From CAYYJR01 sp964472305 (GTDB lineage: Bacteria; Armatimonadota; Hebobacteria; CAIYQO01): DNA of 64,000 bases. How positions within the stretch are numbered: position 1 is the first letter of the stretch; each line of letters opens with the position of its first letter. The notes under the pieces were generated by a model. It searched no databases and was not told where the DNA came from. It saw only the letters and a program-made list of their open reading frames with translations. Below are positions 25,079-35,200 of this stretch, piece by piece. Where the stretch lies: assembly GCA_964472305.1 (NCBI GenBank), contig CAYYJR010000019.1:24431-88430 (forward strand), written 5' to 3'. Position numbers and translations under genes: made by a program.

Positions 25079-25972
25079 ATGTCGCAGATCACCGCGAAGT
25101 CCGGCGCTGGATGGCGCAAAGCGGCGGCGTTTACGATGATCGAATTGCTGGTGGTCATCGCCATCGTCGCCGTGTTGGTCGCCATTCTGCTGCCGGTCAT
25201 CGCCAAAGCGCGCGAGAAGGGGCGGCAGACGCAGTGCATGAGCAATCAGCACCAGATTCACCTGGCGCTGATGATGACGCTGCAGGACAACCAGGATTCG
25301 TTCCCCGCACCGGAAAACTGGTATAAAGAAACCAGCGCGAATCTGAATTCGCCCACCGTTTTCAACTGCCCCAGCACAACGCGCACCGGCAGCGCGGGCA
25401 CGCCCGATTTCGGGATGAATCAGTATCTGGGCGATCTCGCGATGGGTGCCATCGAAAGCCCCACGACCATTGTGATGACCGCCGACGCGCATCAGGAGTT
25501 GCTGGCAAGCGCGAGCGATGTCGATATGGAGCGGCATCACCATGGCTACATCGCCTCATTCGTGGATGGTCACCAGCAATATCTCCTTACCGGCGGCGTG
25601 TCGGTGATTTATGCCAGCGGCGACGAAGGCACGCTGTTGTCCTTCGCCGCGGAGAATGTACCCATCACGTTTACCGACAGCTCCACCGCCAGCGGTAAAA
25701 ACGATTCGACCGCGGAAGGCGGCGCCGTCCTGTTGACGAACAGCGGCACGACCGACCTTATTGCGAAAGTGGCGGTCAGCGGGGGCACGACCCCACCCGC
25801 CACGGGACTGAATCCCGCAACGGCGAATCTCACCATTCACGCGGGGAAAAGCAAGGCTTTCGCGCTCTTCTGTTCTACCGATGCGTCGGAGAAAAAGGTC
25901 GATACCACGTATACTTTCGGCGAGGGATCGCATACCGTCACCGTCATGGTGCCGGCACCCAAAGCGGAGTAG
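25079..25972 (+). CDS. Prepilin-like protein with H-X9-DG motif and extra C-terminal domain
   Basis: Residues 1-45 form a type IV prepilin leader and hydrophobic helix (FTMIELLVVIAIVAVLVAIL). The residue before Phe is Ala instead of the usual Gly. HHHGYIASFVDGH (about 150-163) is the H-X9-DG signature of the DUF1559-like pseudopilins that are abundant in Planctomycetes and Armatimonadota. Unlike a typical member, the 297-residue protein continues for about 130 residues as a Thr/Ser/Gly-rich, beta-looking domain. The function of these proteins is unknown; a surface or fibre role is inferred. A good promoter precedes it. Confidence 0.85.
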   Translation: MSQITAKSGAGWRKAAAFTMIELLVVIAIVAVLVAILLPVIAKAREKGRQTQCMSNQHQIHLALMMTLQDNQDSFPAPENWYKETSANLNSPTVFNCPSTTRTGSAGTPDFGMNQYLGDLAMGAIESPTTIVMTADAHQELLASASDVDMERHHHGYIASFVDGHQQYLLTGGVSVIYASGDEGTLLSFAAENVPITFTDSSTASGKNDSTAEGGAVLLTNSGTTDLIAKVAVSGGTTPPATGLNPATANLTIHAGKSKAFALFCSTDASEKKVDTTYTFGEGSHTVTVMVPAPKAE

Positions 25973-26002
25973 CCGTGCCGTGATGGATCGGGGAGGATAC
26001 CG

Positions 26003-27082
26003 ATGACCGTCAATCTGCCACTCGCACTCGCGCGCTTGGGCGCCATCATATCACTGCCGGTGTTGATGAAAGAAATGCGCTCGCGCATGCGGGGGTTGCG
26101 TGCGCCGTTGCTGCTCTTTGTCGCCACCGGACTGTCAATCACCGTAGGCCTGCTGATCATCGCGCCGCAATGGGATAACATGGCGTCCGATTCGAGCAGC
26201 ATGAACAGCACGTTGAGCGAGATCGGCAGGACGCTGTTCATCGGATTGACCATTCTGGAAGCGATCCTGTGCGCGCTCATCGCCCCGGCGCTCACCGCGG
26301 GATCGGTATCCATCGAACGCGAGCAGCAGACGCTCGATCTGTTATTGCTCACCCGGCTGTCTGACACCAATATCCTGCTGGGCAAGCTCCTTTCGTCGCT
26401 AAGCTTCGCGCTCATGGTGCTGCTGTGCGCGCTGCCGGTCGCCGCCATCTCCTTCCTGCTGGGTGGGGTTGATCCCGCGCAGTTCGGCTGGTCGCTGGCG
26501 TTGATCGCGGCAACGGTGGTCCTGTTCGGCGCCATCGGCCTGTACTGCTCGGTGCGCTATCCGAAAACCTCCACCGCGGTGGCCATCGCCTATTGTGCGT
26601 GTCTGGTCTGGCTGGCGCTGGTGCCTTGTTTCTGGGGCCTGTTCATGGCTTTCCACGACATGTCGTCCAGCACCACCGAGCGCACGGTGTTTGTCGTGAT
26701 CGTGTCAATCCTCTCCGCCACCCTTGCGCTTATCCCTACGACCCTGCTCTCCGTGGTCATCTCCGTCGCCATCCGCCGTGAGGTGTTGCGCTGGGTGAAC
26801 ATCACGCTGTGGGCGCTCAACACCGGCGCCGGCATCATCCTGTTGCTGCGTTACCCCCAACCGGTGTATGATTTCATTAGCGGATCGCCCATCGTCATGA
26901 TCGGCAATCCAATCGTCGGATTGGCGGCGATACTGATTGGCGATGACTTTTTTGGCAGCAGCGGCCCTATGCTCGCGCACCTGTTCGTCCCGCTCACGGT
27001 CGGGCTGATCGCGCTGGGCGCCTGGGTGGTGATCGTACTGGCTGTAGGTGAATTCAAGCGCCAACGGCGGAAAAAAGTGTGA
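26003..27082 (+). CDS. ABC-2 type transporter permease
   Basis: A 359-residue membrane protein with the ABC-2 permease plan. An amphipathic start (PVLMKEMRSRMRG) is typical of ABC-2 coupling helices. Six or more membrane segments follow, with an EREQQTLDLLLLTRLSDTNILLGKLLSS loop read here only by its key residues, the conserved motif between helices 2 and 3. No ATPase gene is adjacent, so it must use one encoded elsewhere. It lies 30 bases after one prepilin-like gene and 124 bases before another, hinting at a link to pilin-like protein handling, but this is weak evidence. Confidence 0.8.
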   Translation: MTVNLPLALARLGAIISLPVLMKEMRSRMRGLRAPLLLFVATGLSITVGLLIIAPQWDNMASDSSSMNSTLSEIGRTLFIGLTILEAILCALIAPALTAGSVSIEREQQTLDLLLLTRLSDTNILLGKLLSSLSFALMVLLCALPVAAISFLLGGVDPAQFGWSLALIAATVVLFGAIGLYCSVRYPKTSTAVAIAYCACLVWLALVPCFWGLFMAFHDMSSSTTERTVFVVIVSILSATLALIPTTLLSVVISVAIRREVLRWVNITLWALNTGAGIILLLRYPQPVYDFISGSPIVMIGNPIVGLAAILIGDDFFGSSGPMLAHLFVPLTVGLIALGAWVVIVLAVGEFKRQRRKKV

Positions 27083-27206
27083 TGCCGGTGGGCGGGGAAC
27101 CGCACCCGGCATTCAATCTGTATTCGATATTATCACGATTGGACGGTAACGCACCGGCTGCCCAGAGACACTTTTGAGTCCTTGCACAGGGGAGAGAGCG
27201 GAACAT

Positions 27207-27725
27207 ATGCGTATTATCGCACGCCACGGCACACAGCACAGCCCTGCCCGTGGGTTTTTCGGTTTTAGTCTGGTCGAGATGCTGGTCGTGGTGTCGATTA
27301 TCGCCATCTTGCTGTACCTGTTGTCGCCCATGCTGGCGAAAGCGCGTGAGAAAATGCGTCAGACCTCCTGCTTGAGCAACCAGCGCCAGCTTGCCATGGG
27401 TATCACCATGGAACTGAAGGACGCCAGCGAGCGCTTCCCCGAAGCGGATGTCGTGTGGACCAACCCAGCGCCGGATCCGCGCCTGCTGAGCTGCCCGACG
27501 AAAGACGACATGCCCAATGGGTATGCGTATAACGGCGCGCTGTCCGGATTGCCGCTGTCGCGCGTCGACTCGCCCACCACCACCATCCTCACCGGCGACG
27601 CGTCCAGCGCTGCCGCCGCCAGTGGCAATGTCGCTGCTACCCCGGGGGATTACGACCCTCGCCACAATGGCGGCTACATCGCCAGCTTCGTGGATGGGCA
27701 TGTCAAGTTGATCGCGAAACCGTGA
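27207..27725 (+). CDS. Prepilin-like protein with H-X9-DG motif
   Basis: A 172-residue pseudopilin. GFFGFSLVEMLVVVSIIAIL (about 15-34) is a type IV prepilin cleavage site with Gly before Phe and Glu at position 5. The core has AKAREKMRQTSCLSNQRQLA, shared almost exactly with the protein at 25079, and HNGGYIASFVDGH near the C-terminus. It ends 5 residues later, unlike its longer relative. The ATG at 27207 with GGGGAGAG upstream is preferred over the TTG at 27174. Confidence 0.87.
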   Translation: MRIIARHGTQHSPARGFFGFSLVEMLVVVSIIAILLYLLSPMLAKAREKMRQTSCLSNQRQLAMGITMELKDASERFPEADVVWTNPAPDPRLLSCPTKDDMPNGYAYNGALSGLPLSRVDSPTTTILTGDASSAAAASGNVAATPGDYDPRHNGGYIASFVDGHVKLIAKP

Positions 27726-27774
27726 GATCGCCTCTGTGCATGCCCCGAAGCCATCACCGGAGATAGGCCCCATT

Positions 27775-27809
27775 AAAAAACCCCTCCCCGATCGCGTCGG
27801 GGAGGGGTT
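27775..27809 (-). terminator. Intrinsic terminator of the leftward isomerase gene
   Basis: AACCCCTCCCCGA (27779-27791) pairs perfectly with TCGGGGAGGGGTT (27797-27809), loop TCGCG. On the minus strand it is followed by TTTTTT. It ends the gene at 27832-28629 and may also slow readthrough from the prepilin gene. Confidence 0.88.
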
Positions 27810-27831
27810 GTCATTGCTGCGCGCGCCCGCG

Positions 27832-28629
27832 TTACGCCGGCAGACACGATTCCACGTATTCGCGCATGACGCGATAGACTTCGGTCAGCGGTGGTTGGAA
27901 TTTGCCCAACAGACCGGGGTTGTCCTCCACCGAGATGCGGCCATCGTAGCCGGCGCGGGCGAGGGTGGCGAGGAAGTTGGGAAAATCGTAGACGGGCCCG
28001 TTGTCGGTGCCGGTGGCGGGCAGGCACGGGGTGGCCGTGTGAATGTGCGCTAATCGCGGGCCGGCTGCTACCATGTGCTCGAATGGCTCGCCTTCCCATG
28101 TGATATGATACAGGTCAGTGAGCAGGCGCACGTTGGGATGATTGATCGTATCGACGTAGGTGATGCCCTGGTCGGTGCGATTGAAGAAGTTGCACCCGCG
28201 TTTCAGCAGCGGCTCCAACGTGATGGTCATGCCGTATTTTGCCGCGGTCTGTCCCGCCAGGCGGGCCGCTTCCACAAACTGCTCCCGCGCGCGCTCCACG
28301 GGAAAGCCGTCGGGAATTGTCCGCGCGCCACCGCTGCCGAACACCATGATCGATGCGCCGACTTCCGACGCGCGGCGCAGCACGGTGTCCATATGGCGTC
28401 CCACCGCCGGCAAGTCCACCTCGGGGCCGGTCACCTTCAAGTGCGCGGGGAGAAAGCAGTTGAAGGCTTCCACGCGGATCGGCGCGGCGAGCAACCGCGC
28501 GCGGATGGGCGCGAAGGCAGCATCGTCCTGGTCGAACATCAGGCTCGCGGCGGCCATTTCCGCAAACGCATAGCCGGCAGCGTATGCATCATCAAGCAGG
28601 TCGGGGTTGGTACAGATCCCAATACGCAT
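27832..28629 (-). CDS. Sugar phosphate isomerase/epimerase (xylose isomerase-like TIM barrel)
   Basis: A 265-residue AP-endonuclease-2/xylose isomerase-like TIM barrel. Metal-binding and catalytic positions are visible in sequence order: LEPLLKRGCNFFN (Glu), LLTDLYHITWEGE (Asp, His), AHIHTATP (His) and ISVEDNPG (Glu). Such enzymes act on free or phosphorylated sugars and inositols. The ATG at 28629 has GGAGG 10 bases upstream and starts the first strand (MRIGICTNPDLL). Substrate is unknown; the nearby glycosidase and URO-D cluster is a hint of carbohydrate breakdown. Confidence 0.85.
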   Translation of the reverse strand: MRIGICTNPDLLDDAYAAGYAFAEMAAASLMFDQDDAAFAPIRARLLAAPIRVEAFNCFLPAHLKVTGPEVDLPAVGRHMDTVLRRASEVGASIMVFGSGGARTIPDGFPVERAREQFVEAARLAGQTAAKYGMTITLEPLLKRGCNFFNRTDQGITYVDTINHPNVRLLTDLYHITWEGEPFEHMVAAGPRLAHIHTATPCLPATGTDNGPVYDFPNFLATLARAGYDGRISVEDNPGLLGKFQPPLTEVYRVMREYVESCLPA

Positions 28630-28762
28630 GGCAAGCAGTCCTCCGGGCCATACCATACCCCTCCCCCCGACCCTTGTCAAGGCATGGATGGTGTGTTTTG
28701 CGTGCGAAGTGCAGCCCGGCTGCCGCGCGCATCATCCATAGGCCGGATGACAATCGGCGTGG

Positions 28763-29851
28763 TTATCGCGCCAGTTCGAGAATCACTCGACTGCGCGGGA
28801 TCACCATGCTGCCGGCGGGAGGCTCCATGCGCATCACCGTATTGGGATCGACGTTGCGGCTGTCAGCGGTATCAATCATGGTGAAGGTTACGGTAAAACC
28901 GCGCTCCTGCAAGAAGGCGATCGCATCGCGACCCTTGGCGCCCACCACATTGGGCAACCGAACTCTTGGCGTGTCGGGGGGCTTCGGCGTGTTGGGGGGA
29001 GTCGCGGTCGGCGGCGTATTCACGATGGCGTTGGGCAGCGTGTTGACTTGCAGGCGCACCATCGAGCCGGGCGCCACTTCCGTGCCCGCGTTGGGCTCGC
29101 ACGCGAGCACCGTGCCGTTTTCCTTTTTCGCGTCAATGCCCGACCATGTCTGGTAACGCAGCCGCAGTTCGATCAATTTCCGCTGCGCCTCCACCACCTT
29201 CATCCCTTCCAGCGCGGGGACGGTCACCCGGACGGCGGTCGGGGGCGTCAGGGGCGGCGACACGGCGGTAGGAGGCGTGACGGCTGATTTCGGGTCAGGC
29301 ATGGCTGTGACCGGGGTCGGCTCCGTGGTAGGGCTGGATGTTTTCGGTTCCGGCGGCGCCACCCGCCGGGGAGACGGCGACTGCGGGCTTTTCCCCGCCA
29401 CCCGCAGCGTTACCTCGCTCCCCGGACGCAGTTTCGTCCGCGCGGCGGGTACGGTGGTGATTACGGTGCCGGAAGGTTTGGTACTCAGGTTATCGTATTC
29501 GATGGTGACGCGCAATTTCGCCTTCTCGACGATGGTCTGCGCTTTGGTGATTTTCATGCCGACCACATTGGGCACGCTGGGCGGCACGGCGCGGCGTATA
29601 TTGATGAACACGGCCACCAGAATCAACGCCAGTACCAGGCCGAGTGACCCGGCGAGCACCCACGCGCGGGACAACCATCCACTCGTCTCCGCGGCTACGG
29701 CGACGGGAGCCGGCGCGAACGCATCCTCCAGGTGGGCAACTTCGTCTTTATCTTTGCGCGCGGCGAGATTGCCTTGATTCTCGGCAATCTTTTTCACTTC
29801 ATTGGCCAGCGCGGCCAGGTCACCCTGCTCATTAATGACATATTTGGGCAT
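28763..29851 (-). CDS. Membrane-anchored PASTA-domain protein without a kinase domain
   Basis: A 362-residue protein. Residues 1-75 are a charged cytoplasmic segment (VKKIAENQGNLAARKDKD), one membrane helix follows (WVLAGSLGLVLALILVAVFI, about 78-97), and three extracytoplasmic PASTA repeats begin with VPNVVGMKITKAQ, VPALEGMKVVEAQ and LPNVVGAKGRDAI. Pro/Thr-rich linkers separate them. PASTA domains bind muropeptides or beta-lactams. Here there is no Ser/Thr kinase domain, so the protein may sense or bind wall material without signalling itself. The ATG at 29851 has GGGGGA upstream. Confidence 0.87.
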   Translation of the reverse strand: MPKYVINEQGDLAALANEVKKIAENQGNLAARKDKDEVAHLEDAFAPAPVAVAAETSGWLSRAWVLAGSLGLVLALILVAVFINIRRAVPPSVPNVVGMKITKAQTIVEKAKLRVTIEYDNLSTKPSGTVITTVPAARTKLRPGSEVTLRVAGKSPQSPSPRRVAPPEPKTSSPTTEPTPVTAMPDPKSAVTPPTAVSPPLTPPTAVRVTVPALEGMKVVEAQRKLIELRLRYQTWSGIDAKKENGTVLACEPNAGTEVAPGSMVRLQVNTLPNAIVNTPPTATPPNTPKPPDTPRVRLPNVVGAKGRDAIAFLQERGFTVTFTMIDTADSRNVDPNTVMRMEPPAGSMVIPRSRVILELAR

Positions 29852-30232
29852 GCTCTTATCCCCCCGCGGAATATCGCGGCGCCGTGTATGTCTTGTGTGC
29901 CGAAACCACCCGGACCGCGGCGCCGCCGAGCATTGTTCATCGATGTTCCGGCATCTTGGTAAGCAATATACCCGCACGGGCTGTCGGTAACACCACCAAA
30001 TGACAGGGCTGCCTTACGCCGGGCGCTACTCTTATCGGCTGATGCGGGGCGTCGCTTGAATCCCTGGCGGCAAGCCGACGCGGCGACCAGTACCAATACC
30101 ATTAGCCGCCGGCGTGGAAAATCCTTCCGCACACGACGCGTACCTTTCCCTGCCGCCATGCGGATCAGGATGCGTGGCACGGAACAGGCGCATGCGCAGC
30201 AAACCGTAAATGGGATATGGAACAATAGCTGT
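29852..30232. other. Divergent spacer between the PASTA and phosphoesterase genes
   Basis: No gene is supported. A leftward frame over 29794-30225 has a short hydrophobic stretch (MVLVLVAASACRQ) that could mimic a lipobox, but it overlaps the PASTA start and has no good ribosome site. Confidence 0.4.
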
Positions 30233-31054
30233 ATGAAGATCGGGTTATTGAACGATCTGCATATTGGGCATCACGGTGTGGGGCGCTGGCATAACCGAAT
30301 GCTGTTCGATCAAGCCGAAACCATCGCGCGCCAGGCGGTGGCGGCGCTGAATCGGCAGCACCTCGACCTGGTGATGGTGCTGGGCGACGTCACCCAGCAC
30401 GGCACCGTACCGCAGTTTGAGCTGGCGCGCGCGGTGCTGTCCGGATTGCGCTGCCCCTGGATGGTGGTGCCCGGCAACCACGATTACTACCCCGGCACAC
30501 TGGAGCACTTCGATGCTGCCTTCAACAGGCATCTGCCCCCATTATATCGGATGCGCGACAACATCGGCTTGCTCACGCTGCGCCAACTCGGGCTGCCGGA
30601 GGTGGACCCCGACATCACCTATACCCTCGGCGAGATGCAGATTGCGCGCGCGACCGCGGCGGTGGCGGCGCAGCGTCCAAGGCGGTTACTGGTGTTCAGC
30701 CACGCACCGTTACTGCCGGAAGAGGAATTTGCCGCCAGGCATGATGGTAAATACGCCGGCCATTTCGGTGACGGCTTGGCGTTGCTCACTCGCTTGCACG
30801 CGCTGGGAGTGCGCCCGCTGTGCTTCTGCGCCCACCAGCACTGGCATCACGTAGTGCGGATGCCGCGATGGACACAGTGCGTCACCGCAGCCATGATCGA
30901 ATGGCCCATGCAACCACGCGTGGTGTGGTGCGACGATGCCGGGGTGCGCACCACCGTGCTGCCATCAGTGGATACGGCGCTGGCCGAACAGTCGCTGATC
31001 GGTCTGCGGTGGGTCGGCGGCGACGAGACCGACCGCGAATGCGCGCTGGGCTAA
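30233..31054 (+). CDS. Calcineurin-like metallophosphoesterase
   Basis: A 273-residue protein with the five metallophosphoesterase motifs: LNDLHIGHH (about 6-14), VLGDVTQHG, VVPGNHDYYPG, FSHAPLLPE and CAHQHWHH (Ala replaces the Gly of GHxH). These bind two metals that hydrolyse phosphomonoesters or diesters. Substrate is unknown. I chose the ATG at 30233 because the first beta strand begins there; a longer start at 30056 would add a basic, signal-less leader. The gene stands alone and converges on the URO-D gene. Confidence 0.87.
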   Translation: MKIGLLNDLHIGHHGVGRWHNRMLFDQAETIARQAVAALNRQHLDLVMVLGDVTQHGTVPQFELARAVLSGLRCPWMVVPGNHDYYPGTLEHFDAAFNRHLPPLYRMRDNIGLLTLRQLGLPEVDPDITYTLGEMQIARATAAVAAQRPRRLLVFSHAPLLPEEEFAARHDGKYAGHFGDGLALLTRLHALGVRPLCFCAHQHWHHVVRMPRWTQCVTAAMIEWPMQPRVVWCDDAGVRTTVLPSVDTALAEQSLIGLRWVGGDETDRECALG

Positions 31055-31104
31055 CGGCATGCCCGGTTGCCACGCGTCTTCCGCACCGTGGCAAATAACT
31101 CTCT

Positions 31105-32229
31105 TTACGCCGTTCCCAGTTCATGCACCAGTTCCACATATTCGCGCAGGCGGGCGACGGGGGTGTCGGGAGTGACAGGCGAGCCGGTGCTCATGATGAA
31201 GCGGTTGCCGTTGCGGCGGCCTGCATCGAGCTGTCGAGTAATTTCGCGGCGCAGTTCCTCACGAGTGCCGTGCGCCAGCAGATCGATGGCATCCAGGTTG
31301 CCGAGTACCGTCATGCGCCCTTGCGTGCGCGCCACCACGTCGTCGATGTCGATACGGAAGCCCTTTTTGCCTTCTTCCAGCGCCAGCGCGTCGGCACCGG
31401 TCTCCAGTAGCAGTTCCATCACCGGCCACGGGTTGCCGCAGAAGTAGTAGATGCTCCACAGGCCGGCCTGGCGAATGGCTTCCACCAGTTCCCGGATCAA
31501 TGGCAGGTTGTAACGGACGAAACGCGCGGGGCCGATCATATCGGTGAGGCAATCCTCGATCCACACCGCCCGGCATCCGCTGGCGGCGGCGGCCTTCACG
31601 CACTGCACGGTGTTGAACAGGATGCGCTGCCCGGCGGCGAAGACCGGTTCGGGATCGGTGGCTATATACCCCAGCCACTGTTCACAACCGAGCAGGTTGC
31701 CCACCGCCCACAGCGATCCGTTGACACTGTAATACGGCATCGCGCGTTTTCCCAGCGAGTTGACCAGCAGGTTCCAGACATCCGCGCGCCCAGCTTCCAA
31801 TCCTTTGAAAGGCGGCCACTGGCGCACGCGCTGCTCCAGGAACGCTGCCAGGTCGTCGATCACCGGAGCATTCTCGCTCAACACGCTCAACGTGCCGCTC
31901 ACCACCGGTGGGTACAACCGCTCCCGGCGCCGGGTGCGTGCATCGGTTCGGAAATACCGGCCTTTCTTCTCGACCACGCAAATCGCCCGCTGCTCTGCCG
32001 TGCTGGCGCCCGGACCGTGACTGAACCAATCGATGCCGATGTTCGTGTATTGCTCTTCGGTCAGCCCCGCCTGCACCTCCGGCGTAGGATCGTGCGCCAT
32101 CCACCACGGCTCGCGCGTCAGCTCCGTGTAATGGTCGCGGATAAAGATGCCGGGATAGCACACCACTGCGGCAAACTCTGTCGTTCCCGCCGGGGAGAGC
32201 GCGGCAGCGAGCTTCTCGTATCCGGTCAT
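31105..32229 (-). CDS. Uroporphyrinogen decarboxylase (URO-D) family protein with altered zinc site
   Basis: A 374-residue URO-D/MtaA-like TIM barrel. The second half has IYYFCGNPWPVMELLLETGADAL, the region that in MtaA-type methyltransferases reads HxCGN. Here the zinc-ligand His is Tyr, and the C-terminal ligand region reads GSPVTPDTP where a Cys is expected. It therefore probably does not use the MtaA zinc chemistry, nor is it a haem-pathway decarboxylase. It starts 12 bases after a large glycosidase-like gene and is likely cotranscribed. Such members are common in carbohydrate clusters of related bacteria, with unknown function. Confidence 0.8.
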   Translation of the reverse strand: MTGYEKLAAALSPAGTTEFAAVVCYPGIFIRDHYTELTREPWWMAHDPTPEVQAGLTEEQYTNIGIDWFSHGPGASTAEQRAICVVEKKGRYFRTDARTRRRERLYPPVVSGTLSVLSENAPVIDDLAAFLEQRVRQWPPFKGLEAGRADVWNLLVNSLGKRAMPYYSVNGSLWAVGNLLGCEQWLGYIATDPEPVFAAGQRILFNTVQCVKAAAASGCRAVWIEDCLTDMIGPARFVRYNLPLIRELVEAIRQAGLWSIYYFCGNPWPVMELLLETGADALALEEGKKGFRIDIDDVVARTQGRMTVLGNLDAIDLLAHGTREELRREITRQLDAGRRNGNRFIMSTGSPVTPDTPVARLREYVELVHELGTA

Positions 32230-32241
32230 ACGGCACCTCGT

Positions 32242-35200
32242 TCAATATTCCGCAATCACCCGCACATCGTCAGATACGCCACTGATATCCACATCGCCGG
32301 TGCACGAATCAAAGCGATCGTGTGGTTGGCCATTCACCGTCACCGTGCGGATCGGCAACTTGTCCGGGTGGCGGAAGCGCAGCAGCGTCGTCGCGGGCGG
32401 AGTGTGGAGGTCCAGTGCCGCATCGGCAACCAGTCGTGTGCCGTCGGGATGGTAGCGCACGCTCACCGTGCCGAAACGGGTGACGACTTTCTCCACGCTG
32501 ACGCCCTCCGCGTCGGCAAACCACGCCCGCGGCAGCGCGCGGCCCAGGAGCAACGCATCCGCGGTCGTGTAGACAAACATGAAGCATAACCACTTCATGG
32601 CGTTGGCCTCGTCGCTGGTCTTCATCGGCGCGTTGTTGGAGAAGCCCAGCACCGGCAGCGGGTGCTCCACCATGGCGTTCACTTCCTCGCGATAACAAGC
32701 CGCCCATGCGTTGAAGAACATCCACAGGTATAATTCCGGCTCGTCGCGGTCCAGGTAGGGGCGCAGGCCTTCCAGCAGGTTCGGCTGCACGGAAAATCCG
32801 CCGCGGTCGAACCATTCCATCACCGTGTCGTGAATATAGTAGCCGAACGGCGGAGTCATGTAGCGCGTATCCTGGTAATCGTCGAGAATCCACTTCGCTT
32901 CGCGGCTGTTCGAAGCATAGAGACCGGAGAGCAGCAGGTAGATCGAGCCTTCCAGTACCTCGCGAATCCAGCCGAAATCGCGCCCGCGGCGATAGAGGCG
33001 GCTGGGGTAGTGCGGAATCCAGCGCCCGTCGCGCAGGCGGATGAGCGGTGCGTGGCGGCGGGCGGTTTCGAAGCCGCGGATCAGGTCTTTTCGATACGCG
33101 TTCGCGTCGCGCTGGATGCGCGCGGCGGCGGGATGACCGGCAACGGCCAGTGCCCGCGCGGCGGTGTCCAGCCCGCGCCAGGTGAGGACGTTGGTGGACA
33201 GCCAGTAGAAATAATCATCCACGTCTTCCAGCGCGCCCGCCGGCAGGAAGCCACGCTCCCACCCGCGCGAGTGCGGCAGTGTTCCCGATGTATTGCGCCG
33301 CTGGCGGATAATCCATTCCGCGCCGCGTACCACCGCGTCGGTGACCCCGGCAAACCAGACCTCGTCGCGAGTGAGCAGGAAATGCTCGGCCAGGTACCAC
33401 AGCGCCCAGCCGTGGTGCTGGTCGTAGCTGCTGCCGGATTCCAACCCGCCGGCCCCGAAGAACAGCCCATCCTTGTCAGTGAAGTTGCCGCGCAGCCACA
33501 CGGTGGACTGGTAATGCACCCACACCGCCAGCCGCCGCCGCACCTCGTCGTGCAATCCGCGCTGGTCCAACTCCTGCAGGATCATGCACGACTCGTTGGT
33601 GTAGTTGCCGTAGGTGATGGCGCCCACACTGGTATTCACCTCGCCGCTGCCGTCTGCCATGCCGAAGTCTGCCATCAGCACGATGGGCAGGTGACCGCGA
33701 TACGCGGCGTTCAGGTGCGCGTCGGGCGTGCGCAACCGCGCGCCACGGTTGCCTTCACTCCGCCAGTATTGCGTCATCTCGCGGTAACAGGCGTCATAAC
33801 GCAGTCCGGCCAATTGCGCCAGTTCGTCTGCCCCCTCCAGTGCGATGAACGGCACTTTCAGCAGCAACTCGCAGCTCTCGCCCGGCGCCATCTGCTGGGT
33901 GAAGATCACGTCGGCGCCGTCCTGCACGGGGATCATCGTCGTTTCATAACGCGCGCGCAGCACCATCTCATCATGCCACGCGCTTTCCAGCCGGCCTTCC
34001 GCCGCAGGCGGCGCAGCGCGCTCGGAACGCGGAATGCTGCACGCGTCCCGCGACAGCCGCAGGTGAGCGTTGGCGCGATCGGATTGTTGGGAGTAGTGCA
34101 CAGGCAGTCGCACTGTCGCCGGCGCGTCGCCGGTGTTGCGCACGCGGAAGCGCACCAGCGCCACCATGGCATCATCCGGTGCCGGCTCACCCGCCAGGAT
34201 CGACGACGCCAGCGGCACGGCGAAACACTGCTGCTCCAACAGCAACTCATCACGCTTCATCTGAATGTTGTATGCGAGTGCCGGGTAGGGATCGTTGTAG
34301 CGCGCGATGGGAATCCACCGCTCCAGTCCGAAGAAGAAGCGCCCGTCACCGTCGGTTTTGCACCGCGCGGTGTCGCGCCCGGCAGAACGCTGCAGCAGCC
34401 AGCGCTTCAGCAGCAGGTCGCCGTTCGGCTCCAGCCAGAACTTCTGCCGCGTGTGTTTGCAACCGAAACAAAAGGGGATCGGGTGTGGGCGCGGCTGCCC
34501 GTGCATCGCGCCCGCCAGGCTCTGCTCGGGTCGCTCACACACCTGCTCGGCGATAGTGCGCGCGCCGGTGATGCGCGCGCGATAGTCGGCGAAAGTGGTG
34601 GGGTCGTCGGCATGCGCGATATAGAGACCCGCGTCGGGATACCAGATCGGACCTTCCGCCGCCAGCGCGGGCAGTGAGATGGTGAAGGCATCGCGGTCGA
34701 GGGTGCACAGCAGGTGCCCGTCGTCATACGCATAACGGTGGGCGGGCGTCATGTGTTCCACCGCCACGGTGATCGGCGCCCGCGTGCCGCGCGGCAACGC
34801 GAAAGCCGTCTCTCCGGCGACCCGCGCGTTGTAGCCGGTCAGTTGCAGTGTCGTCCCCGGCGTCTTCTTGCCGGCGTCGAATTCGAAGCGCACCGCCGTC
34901 TGCGCCGGAACCGAGCGTGTATAGACCGCGATACCGGCGATTTCGCCCTTCGCTTCCACCTTGACCCCCAGCGTGCGCCGGAAGGTCACGTCGTATTGCT
35001 CACGCCCTGGATAATCGTCAAACTCCCGCGCCAGTCCGGTGAAGGTGATCTCCACGCTGTGCGCGTCGAGCGGAACGACGATAGCCTTCGCCGGGTGCCA
35101 TTTGGTGTTGAACCAGTCGTCGATGGCGATCCACCCGAACGCGCTGGGACGCGCGGTATCCATGTCACCGAGCTGCTCCACGCGGCTGTGCGGCCACGCC

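Noticed and set aside
29794..30225. Leftward small ORF with a lipobox-like ASAC
   Set aside because: It overlaps the PASTA start, is very Arg/Ala-rich like shadow frames in GC-rich DNA, and has no ribosome site.
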